Of a stretch of 5,540 nucleotides of DNA, positions 1-4,495 are shown in pieces. Below the pieces are notes generated by a model, which saw only the letters and a program-made list of their open reading frames with translations, did no database searches and was not told the origin of the DNA. Positions within the stretch are counted from its first letter, which is position 1, and each line of letters opens with the position of its first letter. A program made the translations under genes and the position numbers. This DNA comes from Mucilaginibacter sp. (GTDB taxonomy: Bacteria; Bacteroidota; Bacteroidia; Sphingobacteriales; Sphingobacteriaceae): contig JACMRC010000329.1 in NCBI GenBank assembly GCA_014376655.1, positions 1 to 5,540 of the forward strand. The letters are read 5' to 3'.

Positions 1-825
1 AATTCTCCTGTCACGTAACAACGGCCAGTGTGTACGGTAATAATCGGTTTTATTCAGATCTAACTCCTGTACTATCACTTCCTCATTACTGTGCGATGTT
101 TGGTGGATAACTGTACCAAACGGGTTGGCAAAGAATGATCCTCCCCAAAACTGAACGCCGGCTTCTTCGCCTACACGGTTAACGCTAACCACGTGCACGC
201 CATTAGCCACCGCGTGCGAGCGCTGGATGGTTTGCCAGGCGTTGTATTGCTCAACATTAGTAGCTTCGTCCTGGGTGGTTGCCCAACCTATTGCAGTAGG
301 GTAGAACAGTATTTCGGCACCCATTAAAGCGGTAATACGTGCAGCTTCCGGGTACCATTGGTCCCAGCAAATTAACACCCCTATGGTAGCAAATTTTGTT
401 TTGAAAACTTTGTAGCCTAAATCGCCGGGAGTGAAGTAAAATTTCTCATAAAAACCCGGGTCGTCTGGGATATGCATTTTACGATATTTGCCTAAATAAG
501 CACCATCCGCATCAATAACCGCAGTAGTGTTATGGTACAAACCCTGCGCACGTTTCTCGAATAAGGAAGCTATAATAACAACCCCCAGATCGGCAGCAAC
601 TTTTGATAGTTCGTCAGTTGACGGGCCCGGAATAGCCTCGGCCAGTAAAAAGTTATCATGATCCTCCACATCGCAAAAATAAAGCGATGTAAAAAGCTCC
701 TGCAGGCAAATTATTTGCGCGCCTTTGGCGGCAGCTTCTTTAACCTTAGCTATTGCTTTCTGTAAATTTTCGTGCTTGTTAGCTGTGCAGCTCATCTGCA
801 CTATACCTACCTGTACTTTGCTCAT
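1..825 (-). CDS. aguB: N-carbamoylputrescine amidase (nitrilase superfamily), 3' end cut by window edge
   Basis: This cytosolic enzyme hydrolyses N-carbamoylputrescine to putrescine, CO2 and ammonia, the last step of the agmatine route to putrescine. The frame is open from ATG at 825 to base 1 (275 codons) with no stop, so it is truncated by the window; family members are about 290 residues, so roughly 15-20 are missing. The carbon-nitrogen hydrolase triad is visible: Glu43 in ICLQELF, Lys116 in KYRKMHIPDDPGFYEK and Cys153 in GVLICWDQWYPEAAR. The stretch YPTAIGW (175-181) and the late NRVGEE and FWGGSFFANPFG segments are typical of the AguB subgroup, as is the visible end THWPLLRDRRI. The start MSKVQVGIVQMSC fits the family N-terminus, so 825 is well supported. 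The usual partner, agmatine deiminase (AguA), may lie beyond the left edge; that is inference. A -7 promoter motif lies just upstream. Confidence 0.95.
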   Translation of the reverse strand, partial: MSKVQVGIVQMSCTANKHENLQKAIAKVKEAAAKGAQIICLQELFTSLYFCDVEDHDNFLLAEAIPGPSTDELSKVAADLGVVIIASLFEKRAQGLYHNTTAVIDADGAYLGKYRKMHIPDDPGFYEKFYFTPGDLGYKVFKTKFATIGVLICWDQWYPEAARITALMGAEILFYPTAIGWATTQDEATNVEQYNAWQTIQRSHAVANGVHVVSVNRVGEEAGVQFWGGSFFANPFGTVIHQTSHSNEEVIVQELDLNKTDYYRTHWPLLRDRRI

Positions 826-842
826 ACCCCTAAAAATTTGTG

Positions 843-850
843 CAAAAATA
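843..850 (-). promoter_or_regulatory. Bacteroidetes -7 promoter motif for aguB
   Basis: Read on the minus strand this is TATTTTTG, a full match to TAnnTTTG, followed by CA and then 15 more bases to the aguB ATG at 825. The predicted transcript would have a leader of only about 10-13 bases. No clear -33 TTTG lies about 20 bp upstream. The TA of the motif is also the outer end of the left arm of the inverted repeat described at 841-991. Confidence 0.5.
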
Positions 851-981
851 GGATTTTGATTTCACTGATTTATCTTTGATTTCACAGATTATAAAATAGC
901 GACTCACATTTTACAACCAATTGATTATCCAAATCATAATACATCGGTGTAATCCTTATTTAATCAGTGAAATCAAAATCC

Positions 982-989
982 TACCTTTG
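982..989 (+). promoter_or_regulatory. Bacteroidetes -7 promoter motif for the flippase/dehydrogenase operon
   Basis: TACCTTTG matches TAnnTTTG exactly and is followed by CAGCCG and the ATG at 996. With initiation a few bases downstream of the motif, the mRNA would start at or almost at the A of the ATG, a leaderless or near-leaderless message. A -33 TTTG is not evident. The first two bases belong to the right arm of the inverted repeat. Confidence 0.55.
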
Positions 990-995
990 CAGCCG

Positions 996-1964
996 ATGAC
1001 AGATATCGACAAAAGCATTATTGACGAGGTTGAGGACGAAGTTTCTCCCAAAACCTTAAAGCAAAAACTTTGGAACATCACCAAAACACTCTTAAAATTT
1101 GCAGTAACCACCGTGCTGTTATACTTTGTTTTTAGGCGTGTGCCTTTTGCAGATGTTAAGTACAGGTTACTCCACGCTAATTACTGGTGGATGCTTGCCG
1201 CACTGGTTTGCTTCTTTGTTTCGATAATAGTATCGTCGTGGCGGTTATCAAGTTTTTTTAAATCGATAAATTTAAAACTCGACCCTAAGTTTAATTTCCG
1301 TTTATACCTGTTAGGCTTGTTTTATAATTTCCTGCTTCCCGGCGGTATTGGTGGCGACGGCTATAAAATTTATATCCTTAATAAAACCTATAAATTACCT
1401 GGCCGAAAAGTTTTTTTTGCGATATTATTTGACAGACTAAGCGGCCTTTGGGCCATAGGGCTGATAACTGTAGTGCTGATATTCCTGATCCCTCAAATTG
1501 ATATCCATATCGGTATCCCGTTAGGTATTTTTGTAGCGGCTTCTGCTGTGTACTATTTTGTGGCTTATAAGTTTTTCAGAGAATACACGCACTACTTTTT
1601 CGCAGGACATGCAAAGGCGGTAGTGGTGCAAGGGTTCCAGGTGCTGGCTATCGTGTTTATATTATTGGGGCAGGATTTTACCGGGAAATTCTCGCCTTAT
1701 TTATTATCATTTTTAATATCTGCGTTAGCTACCATAATACCTATTAGTATAGGTGGTGCAGGTATCCGCGAAACGGTATTTACCCAATTAACTAAAGTAT
1801 TCCCGATGGATAGCACCCTGGCCGTTTTCCTGCCGGGATCATTTTATGTAATATCGCTTTTGGTGGCTTTATTAGGTGTTTACTATGTGATAAGGCCAAG
1901 CCGTTTGCAAGAAGGTTTACCTAAAGGCGAGGTTGCCGAAGACGATAGCAACGAAAAAGAATAG
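996..1964 (+). CDS. YbhN/LPG-synthase-TM family integral membrane protein (flippase-like)
   Basis: This is a polytopic inner-membrane protein of 322 residues, the usual size for the family that includes YbhN, AglD and the N-terminal half of MprF; a lipid or polyprenol-glycan flippase-like role is inferred for the family and the substrate here is unknown. Hydrophobic segments lie near 33-47, 63-82, 102-117, 143-166, 172-190, 207-224, 234-256 and 280-299. Family signatures are NFLLPGGIGGDGYKIY (111-126) and PISIGGAGIRETVF (249-262). The N-terminus is acidic and cytoplasmic-looking (IDEVEDEV), and the C-terminus ends in a charged tail. I chose ATG 996 over the in-frame TTG at 921, because the latter would translate the inverted repeat and lies upstream of the -7 motif at 982-989. 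There is no MprF-type synthase domain, so it is not a full lysylphosphatidylglycerol synthase. The stop is 5 bp before the dehydrogenase start, which implies an operon. Confidence 0.9.
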   Translation: MTDIDKSIIDEVEDEVSPKTLKQKLWNITKTLLKFAVTTVLLYFVFRRVPFADVKYRLLHANYWWMLAALVCFFVSIIVSSWRLSSFFKSINLKLDPKFNFRLYLLGLFYNFLLPGGIGGDGYKIYILNKTYKLPGRKVFFAILFDRLSGLWAIGLITVVLIFLIPQIDIHIGIPLGIFVAASAVYYFVAYKFFREYTHYFFAGHAKAVVVQGFQVLAIVFILLGQDFTGKFSPYLLSFLISALATIIPISIGGAGIRETVFTQLTKVFPMDSTLAVFLPGSFYVISLLVALLGVYYVIRPSRLQEGLPKGEVAEDDSNEKE

Positions 1965-1969
1965 ATAAG

Positions 1970-2674
1970 ATGAATATTGTTATAACAGGTGCAAGCAGCG
2001 GGGTAGGGTTTGAGGCGGTAATTGAGCTGATATTGTCGGGCAAGCATAAGGTTATAGCCTTAGCACGCTCGCAGGATAAATTGACGCGTCTTGCCGAGAT
2101 CTGCGGGGGGTTAAACCCTGATGCTACCTTGTACCCGATAGCCTTTGATATTGTACATGATGATTATGATGGCTTACAGCAATTCATCACCGCAAACTTT
2201 GACGGCACTGTTGATGTCCTGATAAACAACGCAGGCGTGCTTATTAACAAACCCTTTGCCCAGTTAGAAGAAACCGACTTTGTAGAAATGCTGCAAAGCA
2301 ATTTTATAGGGCATGTGCGCATCATACAAAGCCTGCAAAAGTTTATGCCTTCCGGATCGCATATCGTAAATATAGGCAGTATGGGCGGCTACCAGGGTAG
2401 TTCAAAGTTTGTCGGCCTATCAGCCTATTCGGCCAGTAAAGCCGCTTTACACACACTTACAGAATGCCTGGCGCAAGAGTTTACCGAGCAAGGAATAAAA
2501 GTTAATTGCCTTGCCTTAGGATCAGCACAGACCGAAATGCTGGAGAAAGCATTCCCGGGATATGAGTCGCCTGTACCGGCTTTCGAGATGGGTAAATACA
2601 TTGCCGACTTTGCCTTAACAGGCCATAAGTTTTTTAACGGTAAGATCTTACCTGTTGCTGCAACAACGCCCTAA
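1970..2674 (+). CDS. Short-chain dehydrogenase/reductase (SDR), classical type
   Basis: A cytosolic Rossmann-fold oxidoreductase of 234 residues, slightly short of the usual 245-255 for classical SDRs. Visible elements are the cofactor motif TGASSGVG (6-13), Arg33 after strand 2 (LARS), which favours NADP(H) over NAD(H), Asp60, NNAG (86-89), and the catalytic tetrad Asn111, Ser137 (in NIGSMGG), Tyr153 and Lys157 (YSASK). The C-terminal substrate-binding part is compact and the protein ends at ILPVAATTP instead of the usual extended tail, so it is a small member. The substrate cannot be read from sequence. It is translated 5 bp after the flippase-like gene and shares its promoter. Its stop codon sits in the loop of a small hairpin and abuts the stop of the convergent lipoprotein gene. 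Confidence 0.93.
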   Translation: MNIVITGASSGVGFEAVIELILSGKHKVIALARSQDKLTRLAEICGGLNPDATLYPIAFDIVHDDYDGLQQFITANFDGTVDVLINNAGVLINKPFAQLEETDFVEMLQSNFIGHVRIIQSLQKFMPSGSHIVNIGSMGGYQGSSKFVGLSAYSASKAALHTLTECLAQEFTEQGIKVNCLALGSAQTEMLEKAFPGYESPVPAFEMGKYIADFALTGHKFFNGKILPVAATTP

Positions 2675-2685
2675 TTAAGGCGTTG
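2664..2685. terminator. Convergent-gene hairpin containing both stop codons
   Basis: CAACGCC (2664-2670) pairs perfectly with GGCGTTG (2679-2685) across an 8-base loop, CTAATTAA. The loop contains the plus-strand TAA of the dehydrogenase and two of the three stop-codon bases of the lipoprotein gene. Because the stem is symmetric it could act for both transcripts. Neither side has a T-tract, so classic intrinsic termination is doubtful. Confidence 0.4.
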
Positions 2686-3103
2686 CTAAGCTATCCGCAT
2701 TTGTATCGTCTATCAATTTTTTAACTTCCGGTAAACTCCTTACCTGGTTATTGATACCATTTACAATATTTACGGGTAGCTTCACTATAAGGTCCAACCC
2801 GTTTTTATCAACTATTGTAAATGATTTTGACGGAGATAAGAAATTCTTTCTTTCGTCGATTTTTAAGTTATACCACTTTTTTACAGCATCAAGGTAAGCG
2901 GTGGTGTCATTGGCAGATAATAAAGTATCTATTGTTGGTACATCTTCAAACGCGCTTTTGGCATCATTAAATTTGTCTTTATGTGTTGTAACTGCATATT
3001 TTTCAGCAGGTGCACTTTTTTCTGTCGATGTACTTTCTGATGTTGGATTGTTGCTGCATCCCGCGAGAGCTACCATAGTAGCAAAAGATAAAATTCTTTT
3101 CAT
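2675..3103 (-). CDS. Small predicted lipoprotein, no recognised family
   Basis: The protein has 142 residues and begins with a short signal peptide, MKRILSFATMVALAGC, with a lipobox LAGC and lipidation at Cys16. The residues after the cysteine (SNNPTSESTSTEKSAPAEK) form a Ser/Thr-rich linker without the acidic cluster next to Cys that marks surface-exported Bacteroidetes lipoproteins, so a periplasm-facing outer-membrane anchor is more likely; that is inference. The mature part (about 40-142) is mixed polar and helical with no cysteine pair and no motif I recognise. The start is fixed by the signal peptide. No convincing -7 motif lies in the 100 bp upstream, so it may depend on transcription from the gene ending at 3204. 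The function is unknown. An overlapping plus-strand frame at 2901-3125 is a shadow. Confidence 0.85.
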   Translation of the reverse strand: MKRILSFATMVALAGCSNNPTSESTSTEKSAPAEKYAVTTHKDKFNDAKSAFEDVPTIDTLLSANDTTAYLDAVKKWYNLKIDERKNFLSPSKSFTIVDKNGLDLIVKLPVNIVNGINNQVRSLPEVKKLIDDTNADSLATP

Positions 3104-3203
3104 GTTGGTAAGGTTAATGGTTTAAGTATTCTTGTAAATAGGTTATTGATCTTAGGTGCCCATCCGCCCAGAGACCGACAGAAACAGGCGAACACTTTTA
3201 TGC

Positions 3204-3479
3204 CTATTTTTTTAATAGCAACACAATAATTGCTATTATGCCACTAAACTGTCCTGCCCAAAAAATAAACATCCATTTAATTACATCAACTTTTGTCTCA
3301 CCAATTTCCTTGCGGACTAAGCTGAGATCATCTTTTGTTGCTAATGTCTGGATAGTGTTTTCCACAGATCGTTCTGTTTTATTATCAATGTATTTAAACA
3401 TGGCCTCGGTTGTATCGTTACCTAATTTATCTGATAACAACTGGTACAGCCGGGCGGTTTCTTTTGCTTCTAAGTACAT
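3204..3479 (-). CDS. Small coiled-coil protein with C-terminal membrane helix (DUF1640-like)
   Basis: A protein of 91 residues. Residues 1-35 contain a helical head (ETARLYQLLSDKLG, then TEAMFKYIDNKTE), 36-66 a charged heptad-like helix (ENTIQTLATKDDLSLVRKE), and about 67-88 one hydrophobic helix (WMFIFWAGQFSGIIAIIVLLL) ending in two lysines, so it is probably tail-anchored with a cytoplasmic coiled coil. The pattern LATKDDL...RKEI.ETK...IKWMFIFW is familiar from widespread small bacterial proteins of the DUF1640/CCDC90-like type, whose role is not established. ATG 3479 is the only methionine before residue 27 and matches the usual short head. It lies 69 bp downstream of ssb on the same strand, with direct repeats and a hairpin in between. 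A plus-strand frame over the same bases (3238-3525) has no protein-like character and is rejected. Confidence 0.8.
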   Translation of the reverse strand: MYLEAKETARLYQLLSDKLGNDTTEAMFKYIDNKTERSVENTIQTLATKDDLSLVRKEIGETKVDVIKWMFIFWAGQFSGIIAIIVLLLKK

Positions 3480-3481
3480 AA

Positions 3482-3489
3482 CAAATATA
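3482..3489 (-). promoter_or_regulatory. Possible -7 promoter motif for the coiled-coil gene
   Basis: On the minus strand this reads TATATTTG, an exact TAnnTTTG match, but only two bases separate it from the ATG at 3479. Initiation from it would fall inside the first codons, so either it is a chance match, or the real start differs. The direct repeats at 3491-3526 lie immediately upstream of it. Confidence 0.25.
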
Positions 3490-3490
3490 G

Positions 3491-3526
3491 TGATAAGGTT
3501 TAGGTTTTATAATGATAAGGTTTAGG
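3491..3526. repeat. Two-copy 14-bp direct repeat, 22-bp period
   Basis: TGATAAGGTTTAGG occurs exactly at 3491-3504 and again at 3513-3526. The period of 22 bp is about two helical turns, which would put both copies on one DNA face. The copies sit directly upstream, on the minus strand, of the coiled-coil gene and overlap the hairpin at 3502-3546. Confidence 0.8.
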
Positions 3527-3546
3527 ATCTGATATCATTATAACCT
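3502..3546 (-). terminator. Hairpin just downstream of ssb, possible terminator
   Basis: AGGTT (3502-3506) and ATAATGATA (3509-3517), split by a two-base TT bulge, pair with TATCATTAT (3533-3541) and AACCT (3542-3546), giving 14 pairs around a 15-base loop. It begins three bases past the ssb stop. The stem is AT-rich and no T-tract follows on the minus strand, so intrinsic termination is only possible; an mRNA-stability or binding-site role is equally open. Confidence 0.4.
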
Positions 3547-3548
3547 AT

Positions 3549-3887
3549 TTAATTACGGTGGTTCACTTTTAGAAACTCGTTAACTACAACTTCTGAAGTA
3601 TACTTTTTATTACCATCCTTATCTAAATAGCTACGGTTGTTTATGCGCCCCTCGACTACGATCTCATCGCCTTTTTTCAGAACGTCTTCGGCTATTTTAG
3701 CTTGTACGCCCCATAATACTAAGTTATGCCATTGCGTGTCGGTTATCTTTTCGCCTTTGTCGTTTTTGTAGCTTTCGCTGGTAGCAAGCGATAGCTTGGC
3801 CATTTTCTTGTTGGTATCAAATGTTTTAATTTCGGGATCCATGCCTAAGTTGCCTACAAGGCGTACGCTGTTTTTTAATGAGTTCAT
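3549..3887 (-). CDS. ssb: Short single-stranded DNA-binding protein lacking the acidic tail
   Basis: SSB binds single-stranded DNA in replication, repair and recombination. The 112 residues are essentially one OB-fold: NSVRLVGNLGMDPEIK (6-21), KKMAKLSLATSESYKNDKGEK (27-47), TQWHNLVLWG (51-60), AEDVLKKGDEIVVEGRINNRSYLDKDGNKKY (66-96) and TSEVVVNEFLKV (97-108). Main SSBs of this phylum are longer and end in an acidic tip that recruits partner proteins; this one stops at FLKVNHRN straight after the fold, so it is probably a paralog. ATG 3887 is preferred to the upstream GTG/ATG-like extension to 3950, because MNSLKNSVRL is the canonical N-terminus and the -7 motif at 3930-3937 lies inside that extension. 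It is divergent from the zinc-ribbon gene and heads the leftward cluster. Confidence 0.93.
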   Translation of the reverse strand: MNSLKNSVRLVGNLGMDPEIKTFDTNKKMAKLSLATSESYKNDKGEKITDTQWHNLVLWGVQAKIAEDVLKKGDEIVVEGRINNRSYLDKDGNKKYTSEVVVNEFLKVNHRN

Positions 3888-3929
3888 GATTTTAAGTTTT
3901 ACTTGTTCTACGTGTGTTAATTGACAGTA

Positions 3930-3937
3930 CAAAGGTA
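3930..3937 (-). promoter_or_regulatory. Bacteroidetes -7 promoter motif for ssb
   Basis: The minus strand reads TACCTTTG, an exact TAnnTTTG match, 42 bases before the ssb ATG, giving a leader of roughly 36-38 bases. No good -33 TTTG is seen at the usual spacing. Its placement decides the ssb start at 3887. Confidence 0.6.
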
Positions 3938-3987
3938 CAGCGACGGTCAAATATTAGTCGGTTATTAAGCGTTTATAGTCGACAATA

Positions 3988-3995
3988 TACATTTG
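3988..3995 (+). promoter_or_regulatory. Bacteroidetes -7 promoter motif for the zinc-ribbon gene
   Basis: TACATTTG matches TAnnTTTG exactly and lies 42 bases before the ATG at 4038, the same distance as the ssb promoter from its ATG on the other strand. A -33 TTTG is not evident. Its last three bases are the first bases of the 16-bp palindrome at 3993-4008. Confidence 0.55.
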
Positions 3996-4008
3996 CAAAC
4001 GTTTGCAA
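3993..4008. promoter_or_regulatory. Perfect 16-bp palindrome, LacI/PurR-type operator candidate
   Basis: TTGCAAACGTTTGCAA equals its own reverse complement, with a central CpG between 4000 and 4001. The core GCAAACGTTTGC is shared with the E. coli PurR box (ACGCAAACGTTTGCGT) and fits the LacI/GalR-family operator style. It overlaps the end of the -7 motif and the expected transcription start, the place for a repressor site. No regulator gene is in the window, so the protein that binds it is unknown. Confidence 0.55.
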
Positions 4009-4037
4009 GCGGATATAATATTGACTACCTTAGCCTT

Positions 4038-4403
4038 ATGGAAACCTCAAAAACATGCCTTGATTGCGGCAACCCCATCCGCGGCCGTGCCGATAAGAAG
4101 TTTTGTAACGACCTGTGCCGCAACAATTACAACAACCAACTAAACAGCAATAGCTATAACTTGGTGCGCAACATCAACAACATACTAAAGCGTAACAGGC
4201 GCATTTTAGAGGAGCTTAACCCAAGCGGCAAAATCAAAACCACTACGGCTAAGATGGCTGCCAAAGGTTTCAACTTTAAATACCTCACTAATAAGTACGA
4301 TACCCAAAACGGCAAAACCTACCACTTTTGCTATGAATACGGCTACCTGTCCTTAGAGGGCGACGAGGTACTACTGGTTAAGCGCGAAGAGAAAGCGGAG
4401 TAG
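4038..4403 (+). CDS. DUF2116-type zinc-ribbon protein, function unknown
   Basis: A protein of 121 residues with a compact C4 zinc site: Cys7-x2-Cys10 (CLDCG) and Cys23-x3-Cys27 (FCNDLC), linked by the basic NPIRGRADKK. Next comes an Asn/Arg-rich, probably helical stretch (RNNYNNQLNSNSYNLVRNINNILKRNRRILEELNP, 28-62) and a C-terminal part with KGFNFKYLTNKY (76-87) and KTYHFCYEYGYLSLEGDEVLLVKRE (93-117). I know this architecture as a conserved single-domain protein of Bacteroidetes; its role is not established. A nucleic-acid-binding role would fit the zinc ribbon and basic region but is inference. ATG 4038 is preferred to TTG 3993, because the extension would translate the palindrome and the family starts a few residues before the first CxxC. 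It is divergent from ssb. Confidence 0.88.
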   Translation: METSKTCLDCGNPIRGRADKKFCNDLCRNNYNNQLNSNSYNLVRNINNILKRNRRILEELNPSGKIKTTTAKMAAKGFNFKYLTNKYDTQNGKTYHFCYEYGYLSLEGDEVLLVKREEKAE

Positions 4404-4428
4404 GTTTATCATCTTACTATCATAACCT
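4402..4428 (+). terminator. Weak hairpin after the zinc-ribbon gene
   Basis: AGGTT (4402-4406) pairs with AACCT (4424-4428), and after a one-base bulge AT can pair with AT, giving about seven pairs. It overlaps the stop codon. The stem is weak and the following bases (GTCATTCTT) are only moderately T-rich, so termination here is a guess. Confidence 0.2.
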
Positions 4429-4471
4429 GTCATTCTTACAAAACCGTGAGACTACTAATGCCCTTACCACC

Positions 4472-4479
4472 CATATTTG
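4472..4479 (+). promoter_or_regulatory. Near-consensus -7 motif for the flavin oxidoreductase gene
   Basis: CATATTTG matches TAnnTTTG at all but the first base and lies 16 bases before the ATG at 4496, predicting a leader of about 10 bases. No -33 element is clear. The 92-bp gap after the zinc-ribbon gene supports a separate promoter. Confidence 0.35.
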
Positions 4480-4495
4480 CCTAAAAAACATACAC

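Larger units (their letters stand above)
841..991. repeat. Long imperfect inverted repeat of ATCnGTGnAATC units, promoter motif at each tip
   Basis: Bases 849-870 and 962-983 are perfect 22-bp inverted copies (core ATCAGTGAAATCAAAATCC). With mismatches the symmetry extends to 841-890 paired with 942-991, with 39 of 50 positions complementary around a 51-bp centre (891-941). Each arm holds two copies of ATCnGTGnAATC with a 20-bp period: ATCGGTGTAATC (943-954) and ATCAGTGAAATC (963-974) on the plus strand, and ATCTGTGAAATC (889-878) and ATCAGTGAAATC (869-858) on the minus strand. Both arms end in CCTAnnTTTGCA, which places a -7 promoter motif at each tip pointing outward. It fills most of the aguB/flippase divergent intergenic region. 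No ORF inside looks real. It resembles a REP-like intergenic repeat family; genome copy number cannot be judged from one window. Confidence 0.85.

Noticed and set aside
921..995. Upstream TTG start that would lengthen the flippase-like protein by 25 residues
   Set aside because: It would translate the inverted repeat and lies upstream of the -7 motif at 982-989; ATG 996 gives a normal family length.
1411..1418. Run of eight T in the flippase-like gene as a slippage or phase-variation site
   Set aside because: The frame continues intact with family motifs on both sides; one short internal run in an AT-rich gene is not evidence of phase variation.
2901..3125. Plus-strand frame of 74 codons
   Set aside because: It is antisense to the lipoprotein gene, whose signal peptide and lipobox are clear; the translation shows no family features.
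3238..3525. Plus-strand frame of 95 codons
   Set aside because: It is antisense to the coiled-coil/membrane-helix gene and runs into the direct repeats; the composition is not protein-like.
3888..3950. 21-residue N-terminal extension of SSB
   Set aside because: SSB proteins begin at MNSLKNSV-like sequence, and the extension contains the ssb promoter motif.
3993..4037. 15-residue N-terminal extension of the zinc-ribbon protein from TTG
   Set aside because: It begins inside the palindrome and promoter; the family starts just before the first CxxC.
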